DNA of 58,991 nucleotides from an uncultured Oscillospiraceae bacterium (GTDB lineage: Bacteria > Bacillota > Clostridia > Oscillospirales > Oscillospiraceae): positions 1 to 58,991 of the forward strand of contig CAJFNY010000063.1 of NCBI GenBank assembly GCA_904395865.1, given 5' to 3'. The notes beneath the pieces were generated by a model, which saw only the letters and a list, made by a program, of their open reading frames with translations, was not told the origin of the DNA and searched no databases. Within the stretch, counting starts at the first letter, position 1. Each line of letters begins with the position of its first letter. Shown one piece after another: positions 24,756 through 34,670 of the stretch. Position numbers and translations under genes: made by a program.

Positions 24756-25736
24756 TTACTGCATGAGCACGGCCATGACGGCCTTGATGGTGTGCATCCG
24801 GTTCTCTGCCTCGTCAAAGACGATGGAGGCCGGGCTCTCAAAGACCTCGTCCGTGACCTCCATGTCCTCCCGGCCGAACTTCCGGCCCATCTCGGCGCCG
24901 ATGGCGGTCTTCAGGTCGTGGAAGGCCGGCAGACAGTGCATGAAGCGGCACTGGGGCCCGGCGTTCTCCATCAGCGCCCGGTTGACCTGGTACGGGGCCA
25001 GGTCGGCGATCCGCTCGGCCCAGACGGCCGTCGGCTCGCCCATGGAGACCCAGACGTCGGTGTAGATCACGTCGGCGTCGCGGGTGGCGGCCATGGGATC
25101 CTCGGAGAAGGTCAGCGTCGCCCCGGTTTCGGCGGCGATGGCCCGGCACGTCTCCACCAGCTGCGCGTCGGGGAAGTACTTCTCCGGCGCGCAGGCTGTG
25201 AAGTCCATGCCCATCTTGGCGCAGCCGACCATCAGGGAGTTGCCCATGTTGTACCGGGCGTCGCCCATATACACCAGCTTGATGCCCCGAAGGCGGCCGA
25301 AGTGCTCCTGAATGGTCAGGAAGTCCGCCAGGATCTGGGTGGGATGGAACTCATTCGTCAGCCCGTTGAACACCGGAACGCCGGCGTACTGGGCCAGCTC
25401 CTCGACGATCTCCTGGCCGAAGCCGCGGTACTCGATCCCGTCGAACATCCGGCCCAAGACCCGGGCCGTGTCGGCGATGGACTCCTTCTTGCCGATCTGG
25501 GAGCCGGCCGGGTCCAGGTACGTGACGCCCATGCCCAGGTCCCGGGCGGCCACCTCGAAGGCACAGCGGGTGCGGGTGGACGTCTTCTCGAAGATCAGGG
25601 CCACGTGCTTGCCCTGGCAGAGGGCGTGGGGGACGCCGGCCTTCTTCCTGGCCTTCAGGTCGGCGGCCACGTCCAGGAAGTGGGCGATCTCCTCCGGCGT
25701 GAAGTCCAGCAGCTTGAGGAAGTGTTTCGATTGCAT
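24756..25736 (-). CDS. argF: Ornithine carbamoyltransferase
   Basis: This 326-aa enzyme joins ornithine and carbamoyl phosphate to give citrulline. [16 protein letters not shown] is the carbamoyl-phosphate loop. [14 protein letters not shown] and [19 protein letters not shown] are the second substrate segments. The ornithine motif HCLPAFHD carries the catalytic Cys. The site is AAAGGAG. It is third in the argG-argH-argF operon and completes the route from ornithine to arginine. The arginine deiminase genes that usually accompany a catabolic version are absent, and the biosynthetic neighbours fit an anabolic role. Confidence 0.96.
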   Translation of the reverse strand: MQSKHFLKLLDFTPEEIAHFLDVAADLKARKKAGVPHALCQGKHVALIFEKTSTRTRCAFEVAARDLGMGVTYLDPAGSQIGKKESIADTARVLGRMFDGIEYRGFGQEIVEELAQYAGVPVFNGLTNEFHPTQILADFLTIQEHFGRLRGIKLVYMGDARYNMGNSLMVGCAKMGMDFTACAPEKYFPDAQLVETCRAIAAETGATLTFSEDPMAATRDADVIYTDVWVSMGEPTAVWAERIADLAPYQVNRALMENAGPQCRFMHCLPAFHDLKTAIGAEMGRKFGREDMEVTDEVFESPASIVFDEAENRMHTIKAVMAVLMQ

Positions 25737-25759
25737 CGGAAGGCTCCTTTCTGTGGGCC

Positions 25760-27136
25760 CTATGCGCTGGGCAGCAGGGCACGGGTGTGGGCGATGTGGG
25801 CCCGGACCATGTCGGGCGCCGGGCCGCCGGGGACGGTCCGCCCCAGCAGGCAGGTCATCAGGTCGATGGCCTGGTAGACGTCCTCGTCGAACACCGGGGA
25901 GACGGCCCGGTATTCCTCCAGCGTCAGCGTCTCCAGGGTCTTGCCGCCGGCGATGCAGTCGTGGACGAGCCTCCCGACGCAGGTGTAGGCGTCGCGGAAG
26001 GGCATGCCCTTCTTGACCAGGTAGTCGGCGCAGTCGGTGGCGTTGATGAAGCCCTCGGCGGCGGCCCGGCGCAGCCGGTCGGTGCGGACGGTCATGGTCC
26101 GGTACATGGGCGTGAACACGTCCAGGCAGTTGCAGACCGTGTCCACCGCGTCGAAGATGGCCTCCTTGTCCTCCTGCATGTCCTTGTTGTACGCCAGGGG
26201 CAGGCCCTTCATGACGGTCAGCAGGCCCATCAGATGGCCGTAGACCCGGCCGGTCTTGCCGCGGACCAGCTCGGCGATGTCAGGGTTCTTCTTCTGCGGC
26301 ATGATGGACGAGCCGGTGGCAAAGGCGTCGTCCAGGGTCACGAAGCCGAACTCGTAGCTGCTCCAGAGGATGATCTCCTCGGAGAAGCGGCTCAGGTGCA
26401 TCATCAGGATGGACAGGGCCGAGGCCAGCTCCAGCACGTAGTCCCGGTCGGAGACGCCGTCGATGGAGTTTTCGGTGGGCTTGTCGAAGCCCAGGGCTCT
26501 GGCCGTCATGGCCCGGTCGATGGGGTACGTGGTGCCGCAGGCGGCGCCGGAGCCCAGGGGGCACTGGTTCAGGCGGACACGGCAGTCGGCCAGGCGGCCC
26601 AGGTCGCGGGTCAGCATCTCGGCGTAGGCCATGGTGTAGTGGGCGAAGGTGGACGGCTGGGCCCGCTGCAGATGGGTGTAGCCGGGCATGATCGACTCCA
26701 GGTGCTCCTCCGCCTTGTCGCAGATGGCGGCGATCAGGGTGCGGACCTTCTCCTGCAGGGTGTCGATCTCCTTCCGCAGGTACATCTTCAGATCCACGGC
26801 CACCTGGTCGTTGCGGGAGCGGGCCGTGTGGAGCCGCTTGCCGGCGTCGCCGATGCGCTCCGTCAGGAGGACCTCCACGTTCATGTGGATGTCCTCGTTC
26901 TCCTCGGAGAAGGTGATCTTCCCGGCCCGGCAGTCCTCGAGGATCTCGCCCAGGGCCTGGACGATCCGGTCCGCCTCGCTCTGGGGGATGATGCCGCGGG
27001 CGCCCAGCATGGTCGCGTGGGCCATGGAGCCGGTGATGTCCTCCTCGTACATCCGCTGGTCGTACGAAATGGAGGCGTTGAGCCGGTCTACCAGCTGGTC
27101 GGTGTTCTTTTCAAACCGGCCGGACCAGAGTTTCAT
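25760..27136 (-). CDS. argH: Argininosuccinate lyase
   Basis: This is a 458-aa fumarase/aspartase-superfamily tetramer that splits argininosuccinate into arginine and fumarate. [20 protein letters not shown] is the typical start. [29 protein letters not shown] and the signature loop [12 protein letters not shown] with the catalytic Ser are all present. The start at 27136 has GAAAGGAA; the longer open frame runs into intergenic hairpin sequence. It follows argG by 95 bp with a hairpin between them. Confidence 0.96.
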   Translation of the reverse strand: MKLWSGRFEKNTDQLVDRLNASISYDQRMYEEDITGSMAHATMLGARGIIPQSEADRIVQALGEILEDCRAGKITFSEENEDIHMNVEVLLTERIGDAGKRLHTARSRNDQVAVDLKMYLRKEIDTLQEKVRTLIAAICDKAEEHLESIMPGYTHLQRAQPSTFAHYTMAYAEMLTRDLGRLADCRVRLNQCPLGSGAACGTTYPIDRAMTARALGFDKPTENSIDGVSDRDYVLELASALSILMMHLSRFSEEIILWSSYEFGFVTLDDAFATGSSIMPQKKNPDIAELVRGKTGRVYGHLMGLLTVMKGLPLAYNKDMQEDKEAIFDAVDTVCNCLDVFTPMYRTMTVRTDRLRRAAAEGFINATDCADYLVKKGMPFRDAYTCVGRLVHDCIAGGKTLETLTLEEYRAVSPVFDEDVYQAIDLMTCLLGRTVPGGPAPDMVRAHIAHTRALLPSA

Positions 27137-27179
27137 ACCATCGTTCCTTTCGTGTGGAATCGGCGTTGGAGACACGCCG

Positions 27180-27208
27180 CCGAGGGGCAGACCCGGTCTG
27201 CCCCTCGG
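27180..27208 (-). terminator. Hairpin between argG and argH
   Basis: A perfect 13-bp GC stem (27180-27192 with 27196-27208) has no T run. It may stabilise or attenuate the message rather than end it. Confidence 0.5.
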
Positions 27209-27231
27209 CAAGGGAAATCTTGTCGGAGTTA

Positions 27232-28446
<1,215 letters not shown>

Positions 28447-28488
28447 AGTCCAGTTCCTCCGAATCGTCTCGTTTTGTTTGGTGGGACT

Positions 28489-28517
28489 ATCATACCACCC
28501 ATTCCGGAAAAAGGCAA
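28489..28517 (-). promoter_or_regulatory. Promoter of the arg operon
   Basis: On the minus strand TTGCCT and TATGAT are separated by 17 bp, 43 bp upstream of the argG start. Confidence 0.75.
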
Positions 28518-28525
28518 CCGTAAAG

Positions 28526-28609
28526 TTGAATAAAAATGCACGATTCTTTCGGCTGTATTTGGAAATATTCAAAAAATCCCGCGATATATTCATATAATAA
28601 TGAATATAT
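28526..28609. promoter_or_regulatory. ARG-box-like operator cluster (ArgR/AhrC)
   Basis: Three AT-rich sites resemble the ArgR consensus TGAATnnnnATTCA. They are TTGAATAAAAATGCAC at 28526-28541, a weaker TTGAATATTTCC site (minus strand, 28561-28572), and a palindrome with 10-bp arms ATATATTCAT/ATGAATATAT at 28584-28609. They lie between the argG -35 and the divergent HAD promoter in an otherwise GC-rich region. An argR gene is not in the window. Confidence 0.7.
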
Positions 28610-28644
28610 ACGAAAAGCCGTGCATACGGGCGGAATTGCCGCGG

Positions 28645-28673
28645 TTGACAGAACAGGGGACAGATGGTACAGT
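28645..28673 (+). promoter_or_regulatory. Promoter of the HAD hydrolase gene
   Basis: Consensus TTGACA and TACAGT are separated by 17 bp. It rules out the in-frame ATG at 28600 as a start. Confidence 0.75.
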
Positions 28674-28704
28674 GTGGAGCGAAACTGAGGATGGAGCGTG
28701 TCGT

Positions 28705-29391
28705 ATGAGGCGAATGACGGCTGCAATCTTTGATATGGACGGGACGCTGCTGGATTCGGGGCCCATGTGGGGCGAGGTGGCGCCGACGGTGGTGCGCCGG
28801 TTCGGCGCGGAGCCGCGGGCGACCATCCGGAAGGATATGCTGCCCGTGGGGATGCGGGAGTACGCGCCGCGGCTGAAGGCCGACTACGGGCTGCCCCAGC
28901 CGGTGGAGGAGATCGCTGCCTGCGTGGAGGCGCTGGTGGAGCAGTACTACTTCCACGAGTCGGCGCTGAAGCCCGGGGCGCTGGAGTTTCTGCAGGCGCT
29001 GAAGGAGGCCGGTGTGGGCATCGCCCTGGCCACGGCCACCGACCGCGCCCTGGCCCGGCCGGCGCTGGAGCGGACCGGCGCCTGGCAGCTGCTGGACGCG
29101 GTGTTTACGTGCGGCGAGGTGGGGGCCACCAAGGACTCCCCGACGATTTTCCGGCGGGCCGCCGAGGCCCTGGGGGCCGAGAAGGCCGCGGCGTGGGTCT
29201 TTGAGGACGCGCTCTACGCCGTGGAGACGGCCCGGGCCGACGGCTTCCCGGTCTGCGCCGTGGCGGATGCGGAGACGTCCTTCCAGTGGGAGGCCGTGCG
29301 CGCTGCGGCCACGTGCGCCCTGGAGGACTTCCGGGCATGGCGCCATCTGCCGTTTGCGGCCGGCCTGCCGGCCCTGCAAGCCGGCGAATAA
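28705..29391 (+). CDS. HAD-superfamily hydrolase (beta-phosphoglucomutase-like)
   Basis: This 228-aa phosphatase has all four HAD motifs. [11 protein letters not shown] near the N-terminus holds the nucleophile and acid Asp. LATATD is motif II, the Lys in [18 protein letters not shown] is motif III, and [17 protein letters not shown] holds the metal-binding acids. The helical cap between motifs I and II is of subclass I, as in beta-phosphoglucomutase and many sugar-phosphate phosphatases. The substrate cannot be inferred. The ATG at 28705 lies after the mapped promoter; another Met stands three codons on. Confidence 0.88.
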   Translation: MRRMTAAIFDMDGTLLDSGPMWGEVAPTVVRRFGAEPRATIRKDMLPVGMREYAPRLKADYGLPQPVEEIAACVEALVEQYYFHESALKPGALEFLQALKEAGVGIALATATDRALARPALERTGAWQLLDAVFTCGEVGATKDSPTIFRRAAEALGAEKAAAWVFEDALYAVETARADGFPVCAVADAETSFQWEAVRAAATCALEDFRAWRHLPFAAGLPALQAGE

Positions 29392-29399
29392 AAAGTGTA

Positions 29400-29437
29400 C
29401 GGCCCGGACGGGAGATCCCGCCCGGGCCGCGGTTTTT
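29400..29437 (+). terminator. Terminator after the HAD gene
   Basis: A 13-bp stem with one A-C mismatch (29400-29412 with 29417-29429) is followed by five Ts. The rest of the gap to 29520 is GC-rich and shows nothing else. Confidence 0.8.
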
Positions 29438-29520
29438 CCGCGCACGGGAGTCCCTGCGCCCATGGGGGGGCTTCTGCCGCCGCGGCGGATGACCGGCCGC
29501 CCCGGCCCGGCAGGCGGCGG

Positions 29521-29549
29521 TAGACAAACGGCCGGAAACGTGGTACACT
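29521..29549 (+). promoter_or_regulatory. Promoter of the adenine deaminase gene
   Basis: TAGACA and TACACT are separated by 17 bp, about 70 bp upstream of the start codon. Confidence 0.65.
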
Positions 29550-29619
29550 AAAAGATACAAATTCGCCCGAGCTGCATCGACAGAATTTGTGGAAACCGCC
29601 AGGGAAAGGATGTGTCGTT

Positions 29620-31353
29620 ATGGCCATACCCAACGAAAGCTACTCCGGGAAGATCAACCGCAAGCTGCTGAAGAAGCAGCGCATCATCCGCGTGGCGGCC
29701 GGCCGGGAGCCGGCGGATCTGGTGCTGAAGAACGCCACGTATCTGAACGTCTTTTCCAATGAGCTCTGCCAGGGCGACATTGCCGTGGCGGAGGGCCTGA
29801 TCGTCGGCATGGGGACGTACAGCGGCCGCAAGGAGTACGACGTGACCGGCCGGATCGTCCTGCCCGGCTTCATCGACGCGCACATCCATCTGGAGAGCTC
29901 GCTGGCCAGCCCGCGGGAGTTTGCCCGGGCGGTCCTGCCCCACGGCACCACCACCGTCATCACCGACCCCCATGAGATCACCAACGTCATGGGCACCGAC
30001 GGCATCGACTACATGCTCCAGGCCACCGAGGGGCTGCCGGTGGACGTGCGGTTCATGCTGCCGTCCTGCGTGCCGGCCACGCCCATGGACGAGTCCGGCG
30101 CCACGCTGGACTACCGCGCCATCGACTCGTTTTACGACCATCCCCGGGTCAACGGCCTGGCAGAGATGATGAACTACCCCGGCGTCATCGCCGCGGACGC
30201 CGGCGTCATCGAAAAGATCGTCGCCGCCCAGGCCCACCACAAGAAGATCGACGGCCACGCCCCGGGCCTCCTGGGCAAGGATCTGGACGCCTACGTGGCC
30301 GCCGGCGTCTACTCGGACCACGAGTGCTCGGAGCTGGAGGACGCGGTGCGCAAGCTCCAGCGGGGCCAGTTCATCATGATCCGCGAGGGCACCGCCGCCC
30401 GGAATCTGGATGCCCTGCTGCCGCTGCTGTCACCACGGTACTACGAGCGGTGCATGTTCTGCACCGACGACAAGCACCCCAACGACCTGCTGGAGCTGGG
30501 CCACATCGACTACATCGTCCGCCGGGCCATCCAGGGCGGCGCGGACCCGATCCTGGCCGTCAAGGCGGCCAGCCACAACGCTGCCCGGTACTACCAGCTG
30601 AACAACCGCGGCGCCATCGCGCCGGGCTACCTGGCCGACTTTGCCGTGGTGGACGACTTCGAGCGCTTCCAGGTGCAGATGGTGTTCAAGAAGGGCAAGC
30701 TGTGGTTCGGCGACGACTATCTGCGGGAGATGCCGCTGCCGGCGGTGGACCCCTGGCTGGTGGAGCGGGCCCACGACACGTTCCACGTCCGGCACCTGGT
30801 GGTGGACGACTTCCGCGACCAGCGCCGCCGCGGCGTCATCGGCCTGGTGGACGGCGAGATCGTCACCACCGACAACGGCTATGCCGACCACGTGGATGTG
30901 GAGCAGGACGTCCTGAAGATCGCCGTCATCGAGCGCCACAAGGGCACCGGCCACATCGGCCTGGGCTACCTCCAGGGCTACGGCCTCCGGGCCGGCGCCG
31001 TGGCCACGTCCATCTCCCACGACAGCCACAACATCATCTCCGTGGGCACCAATTCCGCCGACATGGCGCTGGCCTGCAACCGGGTGGTGGAGAACCGCGG
31101 CGGCATCGTGGTGGTCCGCGGCGGGCAGATTTTGGCCGAGGTGGTGCTGGAAGTGGCCGGCATCATGTCGGACCAGCCGCTGGAGCAGCTCAACGAGCAG
31201 CTGGAGCGAGCCAAGGACACGGCCTTCTCCCTGGGTGTCAGCCGCGGCATCGACCCGTTCATGACGCTGAGCTTCATGGCGCTGCCGGTGATCCCGACGC
31301 TGCGCATCACGACCCGCGGCGTCATCGACGTCAACACCCAGCAGTACGTCTGA
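29620..31353 (+). CDS. ade: Adenine deaminase
   Basis: This 577-aa amidohydrolase turns adenine into hypoxanthine and ammonia in purine salvage. LPGFIDAHIHLESSLASPREFA is the first metal-binding motif, and LPHGTTTVITDPHEITNVMG is typical of the Ade branch. The His in DGHAPGL and the FCTDDKHPNDLLELGHIDY segment supply further ligands. The C-terminal Ade domain (residues about 400-577, with GYGLRAGAVATSISHDSHN) is present. The start at 29620 has AAAGGA; the earlier ATG at 29587 has no site. The length is normal. Confidence 0.95.
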   Translation: MAIPNESYSGKINRKLLKKQRIIRVAAGREPADLVLKNATYLNVFSNELCQGDIAVAEGLIVGMGTYSGRKEYDVTGRIVLPGFIDAHIHLESSLASPREFARAVLPHGTTTVITDPHEITNVMGTDGIDYMLQATEGLPVDVRFMLPSCVPATPMDESGATLDYRAIDSFYDHPRVNGLAEMMNYPGVIAADAGVIEKIVAAQAHHKKIDGHAPGLLGKDLDAYVAAGVYSDHECSELEDAVRKLQRGQFIMIREGTAARNLDALLPLLSPRYYERCMFCTDDKHPNDLLELGHIDYIVRRAIQGGADPILAVKAASHNAARYYQLNNRGAIAPGYLADFAVVDDFERFQVQMVFKKGKLWFGDDYLREMPLPAVDPWLVERAHDTFHVRHLVVDDFRDQRRRGVIGLVDGEIVTTDNGYADHVDVEQDVLKIAVIERHKGTGHIGLGYLQGYGLRAGAVATSISHDSHNIISVGTNSADMALACNRVVENRGGIVVVRGGQILAEVVLEVAGIMSDQPLEQLNEQLERAKDTAFSLGVSRGIDPFMTLSFMALPVIPTLRITTRGVIDVNTQQYV

Positions 31354-31368
31354 CCCTCGCCGCACAGA

Positions 31369-31398
31369 AATCCCCGCAGCCGTCCGGCTGCGGGGATT
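31369..31398. terminator. Bidirectional terminator after ade
   Basis: A perfect 13-bp stem (31369-31381 with 31386-31398) lies between the converging ade and DUF2207 genes. Confidence 0.75.
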
Positions 31399-31413
31399 CT
31401 TGGATAGAGGGGG

Positions 31414-33108
31414 TTACTCCCGGCGGGTGGCACGCTCCATCCGGTCCAGCGTCTCCCGGAGGGCAGCGTGGAAGCCGGCGGCCGTCTGCGGCGGGTGCCG
31501 GCGGCTTTCCAGCCAGGCACAGGGCTCCAGCTGCACGTCGGGCAGCCGGGATGCCAGCTCACCGCCCAGTCCCATGGCCTCGGCGAAGGGGAAGAGATCG
31601 TAGAGGTACTGGCCGTCGTCCCGCAGGAACAGCCGCAGCTGGTGGGCACTGACGTGCTGGACGTAGCGGCGGAAGCCCAGCGTCTGGGCCAGGTTGTCCC
31701 GTCCGCCGGGGCTGCGCCGCCCGCCGCGGAGGGTGGCCGCCGCGGCAAAGAGCTGCAGCGCCAGCGCCAGGACCGTCGGCAGCAGGCCGCCCCAGAGGCG
31801 CGCCGCTACCAGCAGAACGACGAGCGGAATGGCCAGCAGCAGCGCCTTCCGGTACTGCCGCCGGGCAGCCGCCGGCACCGCGTGCTGCAGCACGAGCCCC
31901 AGCACCGCGCCGGCGATGCCGCACAGGACGAGCAGCAGGCCACGCAGCCGCCCGGCCGGCAGGCCGGATGAGGCGGCGCCCAGCATGGCCACGCCGGAGG
32001 CCAGCGCCGCGCCCAGATGCAGCAGCGACGGGGAGCCGCTGGTGCGGGAGAAGAGCCGGCGGCGCCACCAGGCGCCCATGGCCGCCGCGTACCAGCCGGC
32101 CAGCCGGCCGAAGCGCAGGCTCTCGCCGTCGCACCAGTCCTCGCGCTCAAAGAGCCGGGCGAAGGCCGCGCGCTCGGGCTTCCGCCGCTCGGTGCCCATG
32201 TCCATGGCCTTGCGGAGGACGATGCGGCCGTTGCGGCCGATGTGGATCGCCAGATACCCCAGGCTGGCCCACTGCATCACCTGCAGCGCCAGGCTGGGCG
32301 GCGCGCCGGTCAGCAGCATGGGCAGATCACCGGCGCCGGCGCCGTCCGGCGGCATGGGCCGCAGACGGACCGCCAGCTGCGGGTTGCGCAGCGTCCGGTA
32401 CCAGTAGAACAGGCAGAGGCCTGCCAGGACTGCCACCAGAATCAGCGTCACCAGGGACGAGATGCCGGCGGCGCTCCGGAGGTCCACGTAGTCCGCCGGC
32501 AGTGCCAGGGAGACGGACAGGCTGTCATGGTCCCGCAGCGCTTCGGTGAAGGTGCCGGAGAAGGCGGCGCCGTCGTGGACGACGGTCAGATAGTCGCCCA
32601 CCATGTCGCCGTAGTAGCCGCCGGTGAAGGTCGGCTCGCCGGTAAAGGCGGCCGGCATGGTCACGGAGAACGAGACCGACTCCATGGGGAAGCCCCAGCC
32701 CGGCGGGATCACGTCGAAGGCCAGCTGCTGCCCCGCGTCCGTTGCGGTGAGCACGCCGTCCAGCGAATACGTCAGGGTGAAGTGCTGCTGGCCGGTGAGG
32801 CCGGCTTCCGAGGTGAGGCGCAGGGCGCGCCCGTCCTCCGTGTCCGCCGTTTTCGTCTCGTAGCCGGAGAGGCTGCCGCTGCGGCCCTGGCCGATGGGGA
32901 AGTCGATCTCCGTGACCGTGGCCGTCAGATTCAGCTCCAGAGTGACGGTCACGGAGGCGCTGCCCCGGTCGTCCACCACCCAGCGGGCTTCGTACTGCGT
33001 GATGGTCCCGGCGGAGACGGCCTCTCCGCTGCCCTCGGCCGCACCGGCACCGACGGCCAGAGCCACGACCAGCAGGACGCACAGCAGTCCGCAGATCCAG
33101 CGACGCAT
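31414..33108 (-). CDS. DUF2207 membrane protein
   Basis: This is a 564-aa predicted membrane protein. Residues 1-24 are a signal peptide. Residues about 35-195 form the exported DUF2207 beta-rich domain (ARWVVDDRGSASVTVTLELN, GWGFPMESVSFSVTMPAAFTG). A transmembrane helix at about 205-225 is followed by a cytoplasmic part that begins with a winged-helix-like ASLGYLAIHIGRNGRIVLRKAMDMG. Two to four further helices lie around residues 370-445, then a cytoplasmic tail. The function of the family is unknown. The start at 33108 follows GGAGGTGG. It has its own promoter and is monocistronic. Confidence 0.87.
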   Translation of the reverse strand: MRRWICGLLCVLLVVALAVGAGAAEGSGEAVSAGTITQYEARWVVDDRGSASVTVTLELNLTATVTEIDFPIGQGRSGSLSGYETKTADTEDGRALRLTSEAGLTGQQHFTLTYSLDGVLTATDAGQQLAFDVIPPGWGFPMESVSFSVTMPAAFTGEPTFTGGYYGDMVGDYLTVVHDGAAFSGTFTEALRDHDSLSVSLALPADYVDLRSAAGISSLVTLILVAVLAGLCLFYWYRTLRNPQLAVRLRPMPPDGAGAGDLPMLLTGAPPSLALQVMQWASLGYLAIHIGRNGRIVLRKAMDMGTERRKPERAAFARLFEREDWCDGESLRFGRLAGWYAAAMGAWWRRRLFSRTSGSPSLLHLGAALASGVAMLGAASSGLPAGRLRGLLLVLCGIAGAVLGLVLQHAVPAAARRQYRKALLLAIPLVVLLVAARLWGGLLPTVLALALQLFAAAATLRGGRRSPGGRDNLAQTLGFRRYVQHVSAHQLRLFLRDDGQYLYDLFPFAEAMGLGGELASRLPDVQLEPCAWLESRRHPPQTAAGFHAALRETLDRMERATRRE

Positions 33109-33138
33109 CTTTCCACCTCCCGGCGTGTTGTCTCTATT

Positions 33139-33167
33139 AAAATACCACAATTCGACGGAAAAGGCAA
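33139..33167 (-). promoter_or_regulatory. Promoter of the DUF2207 gene
   Basis: On the minus strand TTGCCT and TATTTT are separated by 17 bp. Confidence 0.6.
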
Positions 33168-33204
33168 CGGCCGACCGCGCCGCTGGAAAAATCCGGAGAA
33201 GCCC

Positions 33205-33233
33205 TTGCAGAATCGCGGAAAACGGAGTATACT
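33205..33233 (+). promoter_or_regulatory. Promoter of mnmE
   Basis: TTGCAG and TATACT are separated by 17 bp, 40 bp upstream of the start codon. Confidence 0.7.
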
Positions 33234-33273
33234 AATCCACCGAGTATACATTTCCCAGGAAAGGAGCGCCGCC

Positions 33274-34632
33274 ATGTCACACGTCATTGCCGCGGTTTCC
33301 ACCGGATGGCAGGTGTCGGCCATCGGAATTCTGCGCCTCTCGGGCGACGGCGCCATCGCCGTGGCCGACCGGGTGTTCACGGCGCTGGACGGCCGGCCTC
33401 TGGCGGAGACGGCCGACCGCCGCCTGGTGCTGGGGACCCTGCGGGATGCGCGGGGGCGGCTGCTGGACCAGGTGCTGGCCACGGTCTCCCGCGGGCCGCG
33501 CTCGTACACCGGGGAGGACACGGCGGAGCTCCAGTGCCACGGCTCGCCGGCGGTGCTGGCGGCGGGGCTGGAGGCCCTGTTCGCCGCCGGGGCCCGGCAG
33601 GCGGGGCCGGGGGAGTTCACCCGCCGGGCCTTCCTCAACGGGCGGATGGATCTGAGCCAGGCGGAGGCCGTCATCGACCTGATCGAGGCCGAGAGCGCCG
33701 AGGCCGCCGCCAACGCCGCCGGCCAGCTGGCCGGCGCCGTCACACGGCGGATCGATCCGATCTACGAGGAGCTGGCCGGCCTCTGCGCCCACTTTCACGC
33801 GGTGCTGGACTACCCCGACGACGAGATCGAGGAGTTTCGAACGCCGGCGCTCCGGGCGTCTCTGGAATCGGCGGCGCAGTCACTGGCGGCCCTGGGCGAC
33901 ACGTTCCGCCGCGGCAGCGCGCTGAAGGCCGGCCTGCGGGCCGTGCTGCTGGGGAAGCCCAACGTGGGCAAGTCCAGCCTGCTCAACGCCCTGGCCGGGT
34001 ACGAGCGGGTCATCGTCACCGACGTGGCCGGCACCACCCGGGACGCCGTCACCGAGACGCTGCGCCTGGGCGGCCGCACGTGGCGCCTGACCGACACGGC
34101 CGGCCTCCGGGAGACCCGGGACCGGATTGAGGCCCTGGGCGTGGGCAAGAGCCGGGAGGCCGCCCGGGGGGCCGACCTGGCCCTCTGCGTCTTCGACGGA
34201 AGCCGTCCGCTGGACGAAGCGGACGAGGCGGTGCTGGCCGCGGCGGCCCAGGCCGGGCAGGCGCTGGCCGTGGTGAACAAGTGCGACCTGCCGCAGCGGC
34301 TGGCGCCGGAAACGCTGCCGCTGCCGGCCGTGGCGGTCTCGGCCAGGACCGGCCAGGGGCTGGACCGGCTGGAGGCGGCCGTGGCCGCGCGCTTCCCGGA
34401 CGCCGGCGGCTGGGACGGCTCCGTCCTGACGAACGCCCGGCAGAAGGCCGCCGTGGACCGGGCGTCGGCGGCGCTGGCGTCGGCCGGCCGCGCCCTGGAG
34501 GCGGGCATGACGCCCGACGCGGTGCTGCTGGACGTGGAGGAGGCCCTGGAGGCCCTGGGAGAGATCAACGGCCGCACCGTGCGGGCCGAGATCACCGATC
34601 AGATCTTCTCCCGGTTCTGCGTGGGGAAGTAA
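33274..34632 (+). CDS. mnmE: tRNA modification GTPase MnmE
   Basis: This 452-aa enzyme works with MnmG to add the aminomethyl group to U34 of several tRNAs. The N-terminal folate-binding domain has ATVSRGPRSYTGEDTAELQCHG and PGEFTRRAFLNGRMDLSQAEA. The G domain, at about residues 222-375, has GKPNVGKSSLLNAL, DVAGTTRD, LTDTAGLRE and the NKCD specificity motif. The C-terminal FSRFCVGK supplies the conserved Cys. The ribosome site is AAAGGAG. Two genes follow closely, an LDH-like dehydrogenase and a cysteine desulfurase; the latter could supply sulfur for U34 thiolation, which is inference. Confidence 0.96.
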   Translation: MSHVIAAVSTGWQVSAIGILRLSGDGAIAVADRVFTALDGRPLAETADRRLVLGTLRDARGRLLDQVLATVSRGPRSYTGEDTAELQCHGSPAVLAAGLEALFAAGARQAGPGEFTRRAFLNGRMDLSQAEAVIDLIEAESAEAAANAAGQLAGAVTRRIDPIYEELAGLCAHFHAVLDYPDDEIEEFRTPALRASLESAAQSLAALGDTFRRGSALKAGLRAVLLGKPNVGKSSLLNALAGYERVIVTDVAGTTRDAVTETLRLGGRTWRLTDTAGLRETRDRIEALGVGKSREAARGADLALCVFDGSRPLDEADEAVLAAAAQAGQALAVVNKCDLPQRLAPETLPLPAVAVSARTGQGLDRLEAAVAARFPDAGGWDGSVLTNARQKAAVDRASAALASAGRALEAGMTPDAVLLDVEEALEALGEINGRTVRAEITDQIFSRFCVGK

Positions 34633-34670
34633 CCGCGGCCTGAGAGAGAATGGAGAGGGAGGTTCCGGAT

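Noticed and set aside
32017-34632. mnmE frame extended upstream to 871 codons
   Set aside because: The extension is antisense to the DUF2207 gene and crosses a terminator-free promoter region; MnmE begins MSHVIAAVST at 33274.
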